Origin: Flavobacteriaceae bacterium NBU2973
Lineage (GTDB): Bacteria; Bacteroidota; Bacteroidia; Flavobacteriales; Flavobacteriaceae
Assembly (NCBI GenBank): GCA_026162565.1
Contig: JAOEIQ010000012.1
Coordinates: 1 to 64,000 of the forward strand
Length of the DNA stretch: 64,000 bases
Direction of reading: 5' to 3'
Shown here: piece after piece, positions 46,637 to 56,126 of the stretch
How positions within the stretch are numbered: the first letter of the stretch is position 1
Layout of the letters: every line of letters starts with the position of its first letter
Notes under the pieces: generated by a model
Databases searched by the model: none
Seen by the model: the letters and a program-made list of their open reading frames with translations, nothing else
What the model was told of the DNA's origin: nothing
Translations under genes and position numbers: made by a program

Positions 46637-47719
46637 ATGACTGCTTTATTATCAATTATAGTTTTAGTATTTATCGCAATTGCTATTTGGCAATTAATCA
46701 AAATATTTGATTTAGCTCAAGCTGCAAACTCGTCTTCAGATGAGAACTCTGAAGTTGCCAATGATAAGGACAATAAAACACAAGGAAGACTAATGTTAGC
46801 CTTTTTGGCTTTTATTTATATAATTACAATTGTTTGCTTCATCAAGTTAGGGGATTTACCATTAATGAGTAATTCAGCATCAGAGCATGGTCCTACTATT
46901 GATAACTTGATGATTATCTCAATGGTAATTATTTTTATAGTGCAGACAATTACACAATTTTTACTTCATTATTTTGCTTACAAGTACAAAGGAGAAAAAG
47001 GAAAGAAGGCTCTTTATTATGCCGATAATGATAAGTTAGAATTTATTTGGACTATTATTCCAGTGATTGTTTTAGCTGGTTTAATTATATCTGGTTTATT
47101 TGCTTGGACAGATATTATGGATGTGTCTGACGAAGAAGACCCTTTAGTAGTAGAATTATATGCACAACAGTTTAACTGGAAGGCTAGATACGGAGGTGAA
47201 GATAATACGCTGGGAATGGCTAATGTTAGATTAATTGATATTGATCGTGCTAATATTTTAGGAGTTGATGAGTCAGATCCAAACGCACAAGATGATGTAA
47301 TTACTACAGAATTACATTTACCAGTAGGGCGTCCAGTATTATTTAAAATGCGTTCGCAAGATGTATTACATTCAGCATATATGCCACACTTTAGAGCGCA
47401 AATGAACTGTGTTCCTGGAATGATTACTCAATTTGGTTTTACACCAACTGTAACCACTGCAGAAATGAGACAAAATCCAGATATAATTGATAAAGTAGCC
47501 AACATTAATAAAATTCGAGTAAGAAATAGTGAGAAGCTAGTTGCTAAAGGAGAAGATGCTCTTGAGCGTTACGAGTTTGATTATCTATTATTATGTAATA
47601 AGATTTGTGGAAAATCACATTACAATATGCAGATGAAAATTATTGTTGAGACACAAGAAGAATATGATGCTTGGATGAAAGAGCAAAAAGTTTTTGCTAA
47701 ATCATTAGTTGCTAATTAA
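46637..47719 (+). CDS. coxB: Cytochrome c oxidase subunit II
   Basis: 360 aa. The copper-A site C320-xxx-C324-xxx-H328-xx-M331 is complete, with the first ligand His in SQDVLHSAYMPHF. Two helices (about 92-115 and 132-152) correspond to the usual subunit II hairpin. Two further hydrophobic segments at about 3-19 and 52-72 form an N-terminal extension beyond the standard length. It accepts electrons from cytochrome c or directly from alternative complex III and passes them to subunit I. No fused cytochrome c domain, unlike caa3 enzymes. Confidence 0.95.
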   Translation: MTALLSIIVLVFIAIAIWQLIKIFDLAQAANSSSDENSEVANDKDNKTQGRLMLAFLAFIYIITIVCFIKLGDLPLMSNSASEHGPTIDNLMIISMVIIFIVQTITQFLLHYFAYKYKGEKGKKALYYADNDKLEFIWTIIPVIVLAGLIISGLFAWTDIMDVSDEEDPLVVELYAQQFNWKARYGGEDNTLGMANVRLIDIDRANILGVDESDPNAQDDVITTELHLPVGRPVLFKMRSQDVLHSAYMPHFRAQMNCVPGMITQFGFTPTVTTAEMRQNPDIIDKVANINKIRVRNSEKLVAKGEDALERYEFDYLLLCNKICGKSHYNMQMKIIVETQEEYDAWMKEQKVFAKSLVAN

Positions 47720-47742
47720 AAAAATAAAAGAAAGAGATTATT

Positions 47743-49530
47743 ATGTCAGCACACGCAGATACACACGATCACGACGAACATCACCACCATAAAGAAACGT
47801 TTGTAACTAAATATATATTTAGTCAAGATCACAAAATGATTGCCAAACAGTATTTAATTACTGGAACAATTATGGGAGTTATTGGTATTGTAATGTCATT
47901 AATGTTCCGTATGCAAATCGCATGGCCTGAAGAACCAAATGTGATTTTTGAAGCATTACTTGGTAAATGGGCACCAGATGGTGTAATGGATGCCGATATT
48001 TATTTAGCTCTAGTTACTATTCATGGTACTATTATGGTATTCTTTGTGTTAACAGCAGGTTTGAGTGGTACGTTTAGTAACTTATTAATTCCGTTGCAAA
48101 TTGGAGCACGAGATATGGCTTCAGGATTCCTTAACATGGTTTCTTATTGGTTATTCTTTTTATCAAGTGTTGTAATGGTAATTTCCTTATTTGTTTCAGC
48201 TGGACCAGCTGCCGCAGGATGGACTATTTATCCTCCGTTAAGTGCTTTACCATTAGCTCAAGGTGGTTCTGGAGCAGGTATGACTTTATGGTTAGTATCT
48301 ATGGCTATATTTATTGCCTCTTCATTATTAGGGTCTTTAAATTACATAGTAACTGTATTAAACTTACGTACAAAAGGAATGTCAATGACAAGACTTCCAT
48401 TAACAATTTGGGCGTTTTTCATTACAGCAGTAATAGGTGTAATTTCATTTCCAGTTTTATTATCTGCAGCATTATTATTGATAATGGATAGAAGTTTTGG
48501 TACATCATTCTTCTTATCAGATATATTTATTCAAGGTGAAGTATTACATTATCAAGGAGGATCACCAGTTTTATTCGAACATTTATTCTGGTTCCTTGGT
48601 CACCCAGAAGTATATATTGTATTATTACCAGCATTAGGGATTACATCAGAAATTATTGCAACAAACTCGCGTAAACCTATTTTTGGGTATCGTGCCATGG
48701 TAGCATCAATTTTAGCAATTGCATTCTTATCAACAATTGTTTGGGGACACCATATGTTTATTTCAGGAATGAATCCTTTCCTTGGATCTGTATTTACGTT
48801 TACAACCTTATTAATTGCAATTCCTTCTGCTGTAAAAGCATTTAATTATATAACAACACTCTGGAAGGGTAACTTACAATTAAATCCAGCAATGTTATTT
48901 TCTATAGGATTAGTTTCTACCTTTATAACAGGAGGTTTAACAGGGATTATTCTAGGAGATAGTGCATTAGATATTAATGTTCATGACACGTATTTTGTGG
49001 TAGCTCACTTCCATTTAGTAATGGGTATCTCTGCACTTTACGGAATGTTTGCAGGAATCTATCATTGGTTCCCTAAAATGTTTGGTCGCATGCTCAATAA
49101 AAATTTAGGATATATTCATTTTTGGGTAACTGCTGTCTGTGCTTATGGCGTATTCTTTCCAATGCACTTTATAGGAATGGCTGGTTTACCAAGACGTTAC
49201 TATACTAATTCAAACTTCCCATTATTTGATGATACTGCAGATACTAATGTTATTATTACTGTATTTGCTTTAGTTGGAGGTGTTTTCCAATTAGTATTCT
49301 TATGGAACTTCTTCTACAGCATGTTCTATGGTAAGAAAACAGTACAAAACCCATGGAGATCTAATACATTAGAGTGGACAGCTCCTATTAAGCATATTCA
49401 TGGTAACTGGGAAGGAGAAATTCCTCATGTACATCGTTGGCCATATGATTATAGTAAGCCCGGACATGACGATGATTTCGTTCCTCAACATATACCTATG
49501 AAAGAGGGAGAAGAAGAACTTCATCATTAA
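47743..49530 (+). CDS. coxA: Cytochrome c oxidase subunit I
   Basis: 595 aa with about 12 helices. Key haem-copper motifs: GHPEVYIV (CuB His, the proton-channel Glu of A1-type oxidases, and the Tyr cross-linked to His), WGHHMF (CuB His pair) and HDTYFVVAHFHLVMG (haem a3 and a ligands). The catalytic subunit reduces O2 and pumps protons. The N-terminus is His-rich (seven His in the first 16 residues). It is the last gene of the act/cox operon; subunits III and IV are not in the window. Terminators follow. Confidence 0.96.
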   Translation: MSAHADTHDHDEHHHHKETFVTKYIFSQDHKMIAKQYLITGTIMGVIGIVMSLMFRMQIAWPEEPNVIFEALLGKWAPDGVMDADIYLALVTIHGTIMVFFVLTAGLSGTFSNLLIPLQIGARDMASGFLNMVSYWLFFLSSVVMVISLFVSAGPAAAGWTIYPPLSALPLAQGGSGAGMTLWLVSMAIFIASSLLGSLNYIVTVLNLRTKGMSMTRLPLTIWAFFITAVIGVISFPVLLSAALLLIMDRSFGTSFFLSDIFIQGEVLHYQGGSPVLFEHLFWFLGHPEVYIVLLPALGITSEIIATNSRKPIFGYRAMVASILAIAFLSTIVWGHHMFISGMNPFLGSVFTFTTLLIAIPSAVKAFNYITTLWKGNLQLNPAMLFSIGLVSTFITGGLTGIILGDSALDINVHDTYFVVAHFHLVMGISALYGMFAGIYHWFPKMFGRMLNKNLGYIHFWVTAVCAYGVFFPMHFIGMAGLPRRYYTNSNFPLFDDTADTNVIITVFALVGGVFQLVFLWNFFYSMFYGKKTVQNPWRSNTLEWTAPIKHIHGNWEGEIPHVHRWPYDYSKPGHDDDFVPQHIPMKEGEEELHH

Positions 49531-49579
49531 ATTCCTTTGAAAAAAGGAATCTCATCAACGAGATATTAAAACAATATTC

Positions 49580-49615
49580 AAAGTCTTTCTATTTTAATGG
49601 AAAGGCTTTTTGTTT
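49580..49615 (+). terminator. Intrinsic terminator of the act/cox operon
   Basis: The arms AAAGTCTTTCT (49580-49590) and GGAAAGGCTTT (49599-49609) pair over 11 positions with two G-T pairs, followed by a T-rich run. A second perfect stem, ATTCCTTT/AAAGGAAT (49531-49550), lies directly after the coxA stop without a T-tract. Confidence 0.75.
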
Positions 49616-49690
49616 ATATTTACAAAATGAATACGCTGCGGTCTTTGTGAGATGGAGAATGCACATTGCAGTTGTTTTACTAATTAAAGA

Positions 49691-49710
49691 GATTCCTGCT
49701 GTTGCAGGAA
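49691..49710. repeat. Interspersed palindromic repeat relic upstream of ruvB
   Basis: TTCCTGC-TGTT-GCAGGAA is a perfect 7-bp inverted repeat with a 4-nt loop, ending 6 nt before the ruvB ATG. GATTCCTGC...GCAGGAA elements are, as I recall, common between genes in flavobacteria. Confidence 0.5.
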
Positions 49711-49716
49711 CTAAAT

Positions 49717-50739
49717 ATGAACGAAAATTTAGATCCTACAAACGAGCATTTCTCTTCTGAAGAACTTGATATTGAAAAAGCATTAAGACCTCTGTCTTTT
49801 GAAGACTTTACAGGTCAAGATCAAGTTTTAGAAAACCTTCAGATTTTTGTTGAAGCCGCTAATCAAAGAGGTGATGCATTAGACCATACACTATTTCATG
49901 GGCCTCCAGGATTAGGTAAAACAACACTAGCACATATTTTGGCTAGTGAACTAGGAGTTGGTATTAAGGTGACTTCTGGACCAGTTTTAGATAAACCAGG
50001 AGATTTAGCTGGATTATTAACCAATCTTGAAGAGCGTGATGTGCTTTTTATAGATGAGATTCATCGTTTAAGTCCCATAGTAGAAGAATATTTATATTCT
50101 GCGATGGAAGATTACAAGATTGATATCATGATTGAGTCTGGACCTAATGCAAGAACCGTTCAAATAAATTTAGCACCTTTTACTTTAGTTGGAGCAACAA
50201 CACGTTCAGGTTTGTTAACTGCTCCTATGCGAGCACGTTTTGGTATCAGTAGTCGTTTACAATATTATTCTACCGAATTATTATCAACCATAGTACAAAG
50301 AAGTGCTCATATTTTAAAAGTACCTATCACCATGGAAGCAGCAATAGAAATTGCTGGTAGAAGTCGAGGTACACCAAGAATTGCAAATGCCTTATTAAGG
50401 CGTGTTCGTGATTTTGCGCAAATAAAAGGAAACGGGAATATCGATATAGACATTTCTAAATTCTCCTTAAAAGCACTTAATGTTGATGCTCATGGGTTAG
50501 ATGAAATGGATAATAAAATATTATCTACTATAATAGATAAGTTTAAAGGTGGTCCTGTTGGTATTACAACATTGGCGACTGCAGTAAGCGAAAGTGCAGA
50601 AACTATTGAAGAAGTGTATGAGCCTTTTTTAATACAACAAGGTTTTATAATGCGCACTCCAAGAGGAAGGGAAGTTACAGAACAAGCGTATAAACATCTC
50701 GGTAAGATAAAAACAGGAAATCAAGGAGGATTGTTTTAG
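49717..50739 (+). CDS. ruvB: Holliday junction branch migration helicase RuvB
   Basis: 340 aa from the ATG at 49717; an in-frame TTG at 49702 lies inside the preceding hairpin and is less likely. AAA+ ATPase with Walker A GPPGLGKT (62-69), Walker [12 protein letters not shown], sensor motif GATTRSG, arginine-finger region APMRARFG, and the C-terminal winged-helix domain (about 250-335; [14 protein letters not shown]). It drives branch migration with RuvA, which is encoded about 5 kb downstream. It is followed after 3 nt by a P-loop NTPase gene. Confidence 0.97.
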   Translation: MNENLDPTNEHFSSEELDIEKALRPLSFEDFTGQDQVLENLQIFVEAANQRGDALDHTLFHGPPGLGKTTLAHILASELGVGIKVTSGPVLDKPGDLAGLLTNLEERDVLFIDEIHRLSPIVEEYLYSAMEDYKIDIMIESGPNARTVQINLAPFTLVGATTRSGLLTAPMRARFGISSRLQYYSTELLSTIVQRSAHILKVPITMEAAIEIAGRSRGTPRIANALLRRVRDFAQIKGNGNIDIDISKFSLKALNVDAHGLDEMDNKILSTIIDKFKGGPVGITTLATAVSESAETIEEVYEPFLIQQGFIMRTPRGREVTEQAYKHLGKIKTGNQGGLF

Positions 50740-50742
50740 ATA

Positions 50743-52212
50743 ATGATAGATAAAATATTGATACCTAATGAGCATTTTAAAACAGTTTTAAATGAAAATT
50801 TAAAGATATTGTTTTCAGGTGTTTTTGGAAGTGGAAAGACTACATTTATCAATGATTTTTTCAAAGAATATGATGAATATGTTAGTATACATATTTATCC
50901 AGTTAATTATTCTGTTGCTACTAACGAAGATATTTTCGAGTTAATTAAGTATGATATATTATTCCAGTTAATTGGAGTGATTGATAAAGAGGATTTTTTT
51001 AAATTAGAAATACCTTATCAGCTTACTCTTTATACTTATTTATCTGATTTTAGTAATATTCAAAATAAATTAGACTTTTTCTCATCATTTTTATCATTTA
51101 TGGGGAAATATGGTACTGCAAGTTTAAAAGTCTATCAGCAAATAAAGCATTTAAAAGACAACTATATAAAGTTTCACAAACAATTTCAAGAAGATGATTT
51201 TGATAAAGTGAATTCTTTTTTAGAAAATGTGTTAAGTCAAAAAGGGCATATATATGAGGAGGACTTTTTTACAGAATTAATAAGAAATTTAATTAATCAT
51301 CTGAAAGATTCTGAAAATAAAGAAATAGTTTTAGTTGTTGATGATTTAGACAGATTAGATCCTGAACACATTTTTAGATTACTTAATATTTTTTCCGTTC
51401 ATATTGATTTTTTAGGAAAAGAAAATGTAAACAAATTTAATTTTGATAGAATTATTTTTGTCTGTGACTATCCTAATTTAGAAAAAATATTCACTCATAA
51501 ATATGGATTGGATACTGATTTTAAAGGTTACATTAATAAATTTTATAATTCTATTTATTGGTTTGATTCTTCAAGTTTAATTAAAGATTTACTCTGGAAT
51601 TATTTAAATAAAATAAAAACCAATGTTGATTACAATATATTTAAAGAAAATTATAGGTTTAATAATCAATTGTCATTTGTTTTAAAACAATTTTTGGATT
51701 TAGATTTGATTAGCTTTAGAGATCTTATAAATTACAATAAAATTTATAAAATCAATTCTTCTTACGAGAAAAGAATGAAGCATTTGCAAGGCACAACATC
51801 AATACTTAAAAGGCATAATTTAGACTCTGAATTAACCATTTCCTTTTTAATTGATTTTTTCAGCAATGACCTTGAATTAATTAAGGCTATTAATGTTGCT
51901 AAAAGAAAAAATATTCCTAGCCATCTTGTAAAAGAACCAGAAGAATATTTAGATTTAATTGGTGAATTAGTTCTTTTGATAAACCATGATAAAGTAAGTG
52001 ATAACGGTATAAATCTTTTAAACGATTTAACTCTAGAGTATAATGATTATTTATTTTACTATAACCATAGTTTAGTAAATAGAACTGATTATAAAATTTC
52101 TGTTGAATGTAAAGAAGTAGCTCATAATAAAGTAAATATTAATCCAAGTAAATTAAATTATTTCTATTTTCTTGAAGGAGCAGTTAAAGTTTATATAGAT
52201 ATAACAAAATAG
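50743..52212 (+). CDS. KAP-like P-loop NTPase, possible defence protein
   Basis: 489 aa of unclear identity. Walker A is GVFGSGKTT (26-34). The Walker B region [17 protein letters not shown] (198-214), followed by [14 protein letters not shown], has the D-D-L-D-R-L/I-D signature of KAP-family NTPases. That family includes the F-plasmid phage-exclusion protein PifA and many proteins tied to anti-phage or membrane functions. No membrane segments are seen. The C-terminal half (about 290-489) is helical with no recognised domain. The gene is strikingly AT-rich with a Lys/Asn/Ile/Phe-heavy product, unlike its neighbours. It begins 3 nt after ruvB and ends 2 nt before queG, with no promoter of its own. 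A transferred defence gene using a housekeeping operon is a plausible inference. Confidence 0.6.
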   Translation: MIDKILIPNEHFKTVLNENLKILFSGVFGSGKTTFINDFFKEYDEYVSIHIYPVNYSVATNEDIFELIKYDILFQLIGVIDKEDFFKLEIPYQLTLYTYLSDFSNIQNKLDFFSSFLSFMGKYGTASLKVYQQIKHLKDNYIKFHKQFQEDDFDKVNSFLENVLSQKGHIYEEDFFTELIRNLINHLKDSENKEIVLVVDDLDRLDPEHIFRLLNIFSVHIDFLGKENVNKFNFDRIIFVCDYPNLEKIFTHKYGLDTDFKGYINKFYNSIYWFDSSSLIKDLLWNYLNKIKTNVDYNIFKENYRFNNQLSFVLKQFLDLDLISFRDLINYNKIYKINSSYEKRMKHLQGTTSILKRHNLDSELTISFLIDFFSNDLELIKAINVAKRKNIPSHLVKEPEEYLDLIGELVLLINHDKVSDNGINLLNDLTLEYNDYLFYYNHSLVNRTDYKISVECKEVAHNKVNINPSKLNYFYFLEGAVKVYIDITK

Positions 52213-52214
52213 AT

Positions 52215-53138
52215 TTGACTAATAAATCTAAATATACTAATCTTATCAAAACCGAAGCTAAGCGCCTCGGTTTTTTGTCTTGTGGTATTTCTAAAGCTGA
52301 ATTTCTTGAAGAAGAAGCACCTCGATTAGAAAAGTGGTTAAACAAAAATATGAATGGCGAAATGCGTTATATGGAAAACCATTTTGACAAGCGATTGGAT
52401 CCAACTAAACTTGTAGAAGGTTCTAAAAGTGTAGTGTCTTTGCTGTTAAATTACTATCCAAGCCAAGAGCAAATAGCCAGCAGCTATAAGTTATCAAAGT
52501 ACGCTTACGGAACCGACTATCACTATGTAATAAAGGATAAACTAAAATCTTTGCTACAATTCATTCAAGAAGAAATTGGTGATGTTAATGGTCGCGCATT
52601 TGTAGATTCTGCTCCAGTTTTAGATAAAGCTTGGGCTGCAAAATCTGGTTTAGGGTGGATTGGTAAACATAGTAATTTATTAACGCAACAAGTTGGGTCA
52701 TTCTATTTTATTGCAGAATTAATAGTTGATTTGGAGTTGGAATATGACTTACCAACAACAGACCATTGCGGTACATGTACAGCATGCATAGATGCTTGTC
52801 CCACTCAAGCCATAACCGAACCATATGTTGTTGATGGTAGTAAATGCATCTCCTATTTTACTATTGAATTAAAAGAGAATATACCTTCAGAGTTTAAAGG
52901 GCAATTTGATGATTGGATGTTTGGTTGCGATGTGTGTCAAGATGTATGTCCATGGAATCGATTTAGTAAATCGCACACCGAACCACTGTTTAATCCTCAT
53001 CCAGAATTGTTATCAATGTCCAAAAAAGATTGGGAAGAGATAACAGAAGAAACCTTTAAAAAAGTATTTAAAAAATCAGCTGTCAAGCGCACAAAATATT
53101 CAGGACTGACGCGAAACATTGAATTCTTAAAAGATTAG
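52215..53138 (+). CDS. queG: Epoxyqueuosine reductase QueG
   Basis: 307 aa, initiating at TTG 52215, 2 nt after the NTPase stop; no suitable ATG precedes the conserved KTEAKRLGF. The cobalamin-binding part includes the catalytic Asp of FVDSAP (D131). Two 4Fe-4S clusters are ligated by C185/C188/C191/C195 and C211/C238/C241/C245. It reduces epoxyqueuosine to queuosine in tRNA. An 8-bp hairpin with a T-tract lies inside its first 20 codons. Length is normal for the short form without a HEAT-repeat tail. Confidence 0.95.
   Translation: MTNKSKYTNLIKTEAKRLGFLSCGISKAEFLEEEAPRLEKWLNKNMNGEMRYMENHFDKRLDPTKLVEGSKSVVSLLLNYYPSQEQIASSYKLSKYAYGTDYHYVIKDKLKSLLQFIQEEIGDVNGRAFVDSAPVLDKAWAAKSGLGWIGKHSNLLTQQVGSFYFIAELIVDLELEYDLPTTDHCGTCTACIDACPTQAITEPYVVDGSKCISYFTIELKENIPSEFKGQFDDWMFGCDVCQDVCPWNRFSKSHTEPLFNPHPELLSMSKKDWEEITEETFKKVFKKSAVKRTKYSGLTRNIEFLKD
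52248..52276 (+). terminator. Terminator-like hairpin inside the 5' end of queG
   Basis: AAAACCGA (52248-52255) and TCGGTTTT (52267-52274) form an 8-bp stem with an 11-nt loop followed by further T (52275-52276). It is coding sequence for conserved residues, so it may be chance, or a premature terminator tuning queG relative to ruvB. Confidence 0.35.
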
Positions 53139-53158
53139 AGTTTCAGTTCTGATATACG

Positions 53159-53166
53159 TACATTTG
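53159..53166 (+). promoter_or_regulatory. -7 promoter element of maeB
   Basis: TACATTTG matches TAnnTTTG exactly, 24 nt before the maeB ATG. No clear -33 element. Confidence 0.5.
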
Positions 53167-53190
53167 TAAATTCATATTAATTCAATTTTT

Positions 53191-55473
53191 ATGAGTAAGC
53201 AAAGTAAACGAAGAGAAGCATTAGTATACCACGCAAAACCAAAACCTGGTAAAATTCAAGTACTTCCTACAAAAAAGTACGCAACCCAAAGAGATTTATC
53301 TTTAGCATACTCACCAGGAGTTGCAGAACCTTGTTTGGAAATAGAGAAGGATAAAAATAATTCTTATAAATACACGGCTAAAGGAAATTTAGTTGCAGTT
53401 ATCTCTAATGGAACAGCAGTTTTAGGATTAGGTAATATTGGCCCTGAAGCTTCAAAACCAGTAATGGAAGGTAAAGGCGTACTGTTTAAAATATTTGCAG
53501 ATATAGATGTGTTTGATATTGAAGTTGATACGGAGAATATTGATGAATTTATTGAAACAGTTAAAAATATTGCGCCAACTTTTGGAGGTATAAATTTAGA
53601 AGACATTAAAGCTCCTGAAGCTTTTGAAATTGAACGACGTTTAAAAGAGGAATTAGATATTCCTGTAATGCATGATGATCAGCATGGTACAGCAATTATA
53701 TCTGCTGCTGCATTACTCAATGCATTAGAGCTTTCAGAAAAGAATATTGAAGATGTAAAAATTGTTGTAAGTGGAGCAGGTGCTGCAGCAATATCTTGCA
53801 CGAGATTATACAAAGCCTTTGGAGCCAAACGTGAAAATATAATCATGTTAGATAGTAAAGGAGTTATTAGGAGTGATAGAGATGATTTAACAAGCCAAAA
53901 AGCGGAGTTTGCGACAGATAGAAAAATTGATACCATTGAAGAAGCTATGCAAGATGCTGATGTGTTTATTGGCTTATCAATGGCTGATTTGGTAACACCA
54001 GTTATGCTAAAATCAATGGCGAAAAATCCTATTGTTTTTGCTATGGCTAACCCAGATCCAGAGATTAAATACCAACTAGCAATTGATACTCGTGACGACA
54101 TTATCATGGCTACAGGAAGGAGTGATCACCCAAATCAAGTGAATAATGTGCTTGGGTTTCCATTTATTTTTAGAGGTGCTTTAGATGTAAGAGCCACTAA
54201 AATTAATGAAGCTATGAAAATGGCAGCTGTTAAAGCTTTAGCCAATCTTGCAAAAGAGCCTGTTCCAGAGCAAGTAAATATTGCGTATGGTGAAACGCGT
54301 TTAACTTTTGGGAAGGACTATATAATACCAAAGCCATTTGATCCACGATTAATAGCAGAAGTGCCACCAGCAGTCGCAAAAGCTGCAATGGAAAGTGGAG
54401 TTGCTAAAGAACCAATTGATGATTGGGAAAAATATCAAGATGAATTATTAGAGCGTTTAGGTTCTGATAACAAAGTTGTAAGATTATTACTTAATAGAGC
54501 AAGGCTCAATCCAAAACGAGTTGTTTTTGCAGAAGCTGATCAATTGGATGTTTTAAAAGCAGCACAAATTGTTCATGATGAAGGTATAGCACATCCTATT
54601 TTGTTAGGTAGAAGAGATAGGATAGAAATGCTAAAAGCAGAAATTGAGTTTGATGCAGATGTTCCTATTATTGATCCGAAATCTGATGAAGAGGAAGCGC
54701 GTAAAAATGAATATGCAAATACCTATTGGGAGCAGCGTAAACGAAAAGGTGTTACATTGTTTTCTGCAAAAAAATTAATGCGAGAGCGTAACTATTATGC
54801 TGCAATGATGGTTAATGAGGGTCATGCTGATGCCTTAATTTCAGGTTTTTCTAGAAGTTACCCAACTGTTGTCAAGCCAATGTTAGAATTAATTGGTTTA
54901 GCACCTGGTTCTACTAGAATTGCAACGACCAATGTTATGATGACGCAACGAGGGCCAATGTTTTTAAGTGATACATCTATAAATATTAATCCTTCAGCTT
55001 CAGACTTAATAAAAATTGCTCAAATGACAGCAGGAACCGTTAAAATGTTTGGTATGGAGCCTGTTATGGCAATGACCTCTTATTCAAACTTTGGGTCTTC
55101 TAAAAATCAAACAGCTACAAAAGTTAGAGAAGCCGTTTCCTATTTACATAATAGGCATCCTAATTTATTGGTGGATGGAGAGTTACAAACAGATTTTGCG
55201 TTAAATCAAGACATGTTAAAAGAAACATTTCCGTTTTCTAAACTAGCAGGTAAAAAAGTAAATACACTTATTTTTCCAAATTTAGAATCGGCAAACATTA
55301 CCTATAAACTTCTTAAAGAACTGAATAAAGCAGACTCCATTGGACCAATTATGATGGGAATGCGAAAACCTGTTCATATTCTTCAGTTAGATGCTAGTGT
55401 AGATGAAATTGTAAACATGACTGCTATTGCTGTGGTAGATGCCCAACAAAAAGAAAAAGAACTTAAAAAATGA
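53191..55473 (+). CDS. maeB: NADP-dependent malic enzyme with phosphotransacetylase-like domain
   Basis: 760 aa. The N-terminal malic enzyme part (about 1-420) has YSPGVAEPCLEI, GLGNIGPEASKPVMEGKG, HDDQHGTAI and the nucleotide-binding VVSGAGAAAISC. The C-terminal phosphotransacetylase-like part (about 430-755; LNPKRVVFAEAD, ALISGFSRSYPTVVKPML, DGELQTDFAL) is a regulatory domain in this family. It converts malate to pyruvate, CO2 and NADPH in the cytoplasm. It stands in its own unit between queG and ruvA. Confidence 0.95.
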   Translation: MSKQSKRREALVYHAKPKPGKIQVLPTKKYATQRDLSLAYSPGVAEPCLEIEKDKNNSYKYTAKGNLVAVISNGTAVLGLGNIGPEASKPVMEGKGVLFKIFADIDVFDIEVDTENIDEFIETVKNIAPTFGGINLEDIKAPEAFEIERRLKEELDIPVMHDDQHGTAIISAAALLNALELSEKNIEDVKIVVSGAGAAAISCTRLYKAFGAKRENIIMLDSKGVIRSDRDDLTSQKAEFATDRKIDTIEEAMQDADVFIGLSMADLVTPVMLKSMAKNPIVFAMANPDPEIKYQLAIDTRDDIIMATGRSDHPNQVNNVLGFPFIFRGALDVRATKINEAMKMAAVKALANLAKEPVPEQVNIAYGETRLTFGKDYIIPKPFDPRLIAEVPPAVAKAAMESGVAKEPIDDWEKYQDELLERLGSDNKVVRLLLNRARLNPKRVVFAEADQLDVLKAAQIVHDEGIAHPILLGRRDRIEMLKAEIEFDADVPIIDPKSDEEEARKNEYANTYWEQRKRKGVTLFSAKKLMRERNYYAAMMVNEGHADALISGFSRSYPTVVKPMLELIGLAPGSTRIATTNVMMTQRGPMFLSDTSININPSASDLIKIAQMTAGTVKMFGMEPVMAMTSYSNFGSSKNQTATKVREAVSYLHNRHPNLLVDGELQTDFALNQDMLKETFPFSKLAGKKVNTLIFPNLESANITYKLLKELNKADSIGPIMMGMRKPVHILQLDASVDEIVNMTAIAVVDAQQKEKELKK

Positions 55474-55487
55474 TTGTGTTTTAGAAA

Positions 55488-55517
55488 TTTGAATTGTCAA
55501 TAATTTTGTTACTTTTG
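55488..55517 (+). promoter_or_regulatory. Promoter of ruvA-sprA-gcvH
   Basis: TTTG (55488-55491), an 18-nt spacer and TACTTTTG (55510-55517) match the Bacteroidota consensus. The start codon follows 22 nt later. Confidence 0.7.
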
Positions 55518-55539
55518 AGTTTGTTACTAAAACCAATAA

Positions 55540-56121
55540 ATGATTACACATATTCAAGGAAGACTTGTTGAAAAAAACCCAACAGATGTAGTCGTTGAAG
55601 CTTCAGGAATAGGTTATTTTCTAAATATCTCGTTGCATACGTATTCAAAAATTCCAGATTCAGAAAATGTGAAGCTTTTTACACATCTTCAAGTTCGAGA
55701 AGATGCGCATACGCTATTTGGTTTTGTAGAGAAAATTGAAAGAGAAGTTTTTAGATTATTAATTTCTGTTAGTGGTATAGGTGCGAGTACAGCTCGAACC
55801 ATGTTATCATCAATGTCACCCAAACAAGTTACTGAAGCTATCGCATCTGGAGATGTTGCAACAATTCAATCTGTTAAAGGAATTGGTGCAAAAACGGCTC
55901 AAAGAGTGATCATAGATCTTAAAGATAAAATCTTGAAAACTTACGATATAGACGAAGTTTCTATAACCCAAAACAATACTAATAAAAATGAAGCGTTATC
56001 TGCTTTAGATGTTCTTGGTTTTGCTAGGAAGCAAACCGAGCGCGTTGTAGATAAAATAATAAACTCTCAACCTGATGTTGCTGTAGAAGAGATTATTAAA
56101 CAAGCTTTAAAAAATTTGTAA
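55540..56121 (+). CDS. ruvA: Holliday junction branch migration protein RuvA
   Basis: 193 aa. OB-fold domain (about 1-63; MITHIQGRLVEKNP, LFTHLQVREDAHTLFGF), helix-hairpin-helix domain with two hairpins (about 70-140; SGIGASTARTMLSSM and KGIGAKTAQRVIIDLKDK) and C-terminal domain III (about 145-193) that contacts RuvB. It is separated from ruvB by the NTPase, queG and maeB genes. It is followed after 5 nt by sprA, so a DNA-repair gene and the T9SS translocon gene share an operon. Confidence 0.97.
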   Translation: MITHIQGRLVEKNPTDVVVEASGIGYFLNISLHTYSKIPDSENVKLFTHLQVREDAHTLFGFVEKIEREVFRLLISVSGIGASTARTMLSSMSPKQVTEAIASGDVATIQSVKGIGAKTAQRVIIDLKDKILKTYDIDEVSITQNNTNKNEALSALDVLGFARKQTERVVDKIINSQPDVAVEEIIKQALKNL

Positions 56122-56126
56122 TTGAT

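Noticed and set aside
48147-48491. Plus-strand 114-codon frame inside coxA
   Set aside because: Alternative frame within a certain gene, with composition typical of out-of-frame translation.
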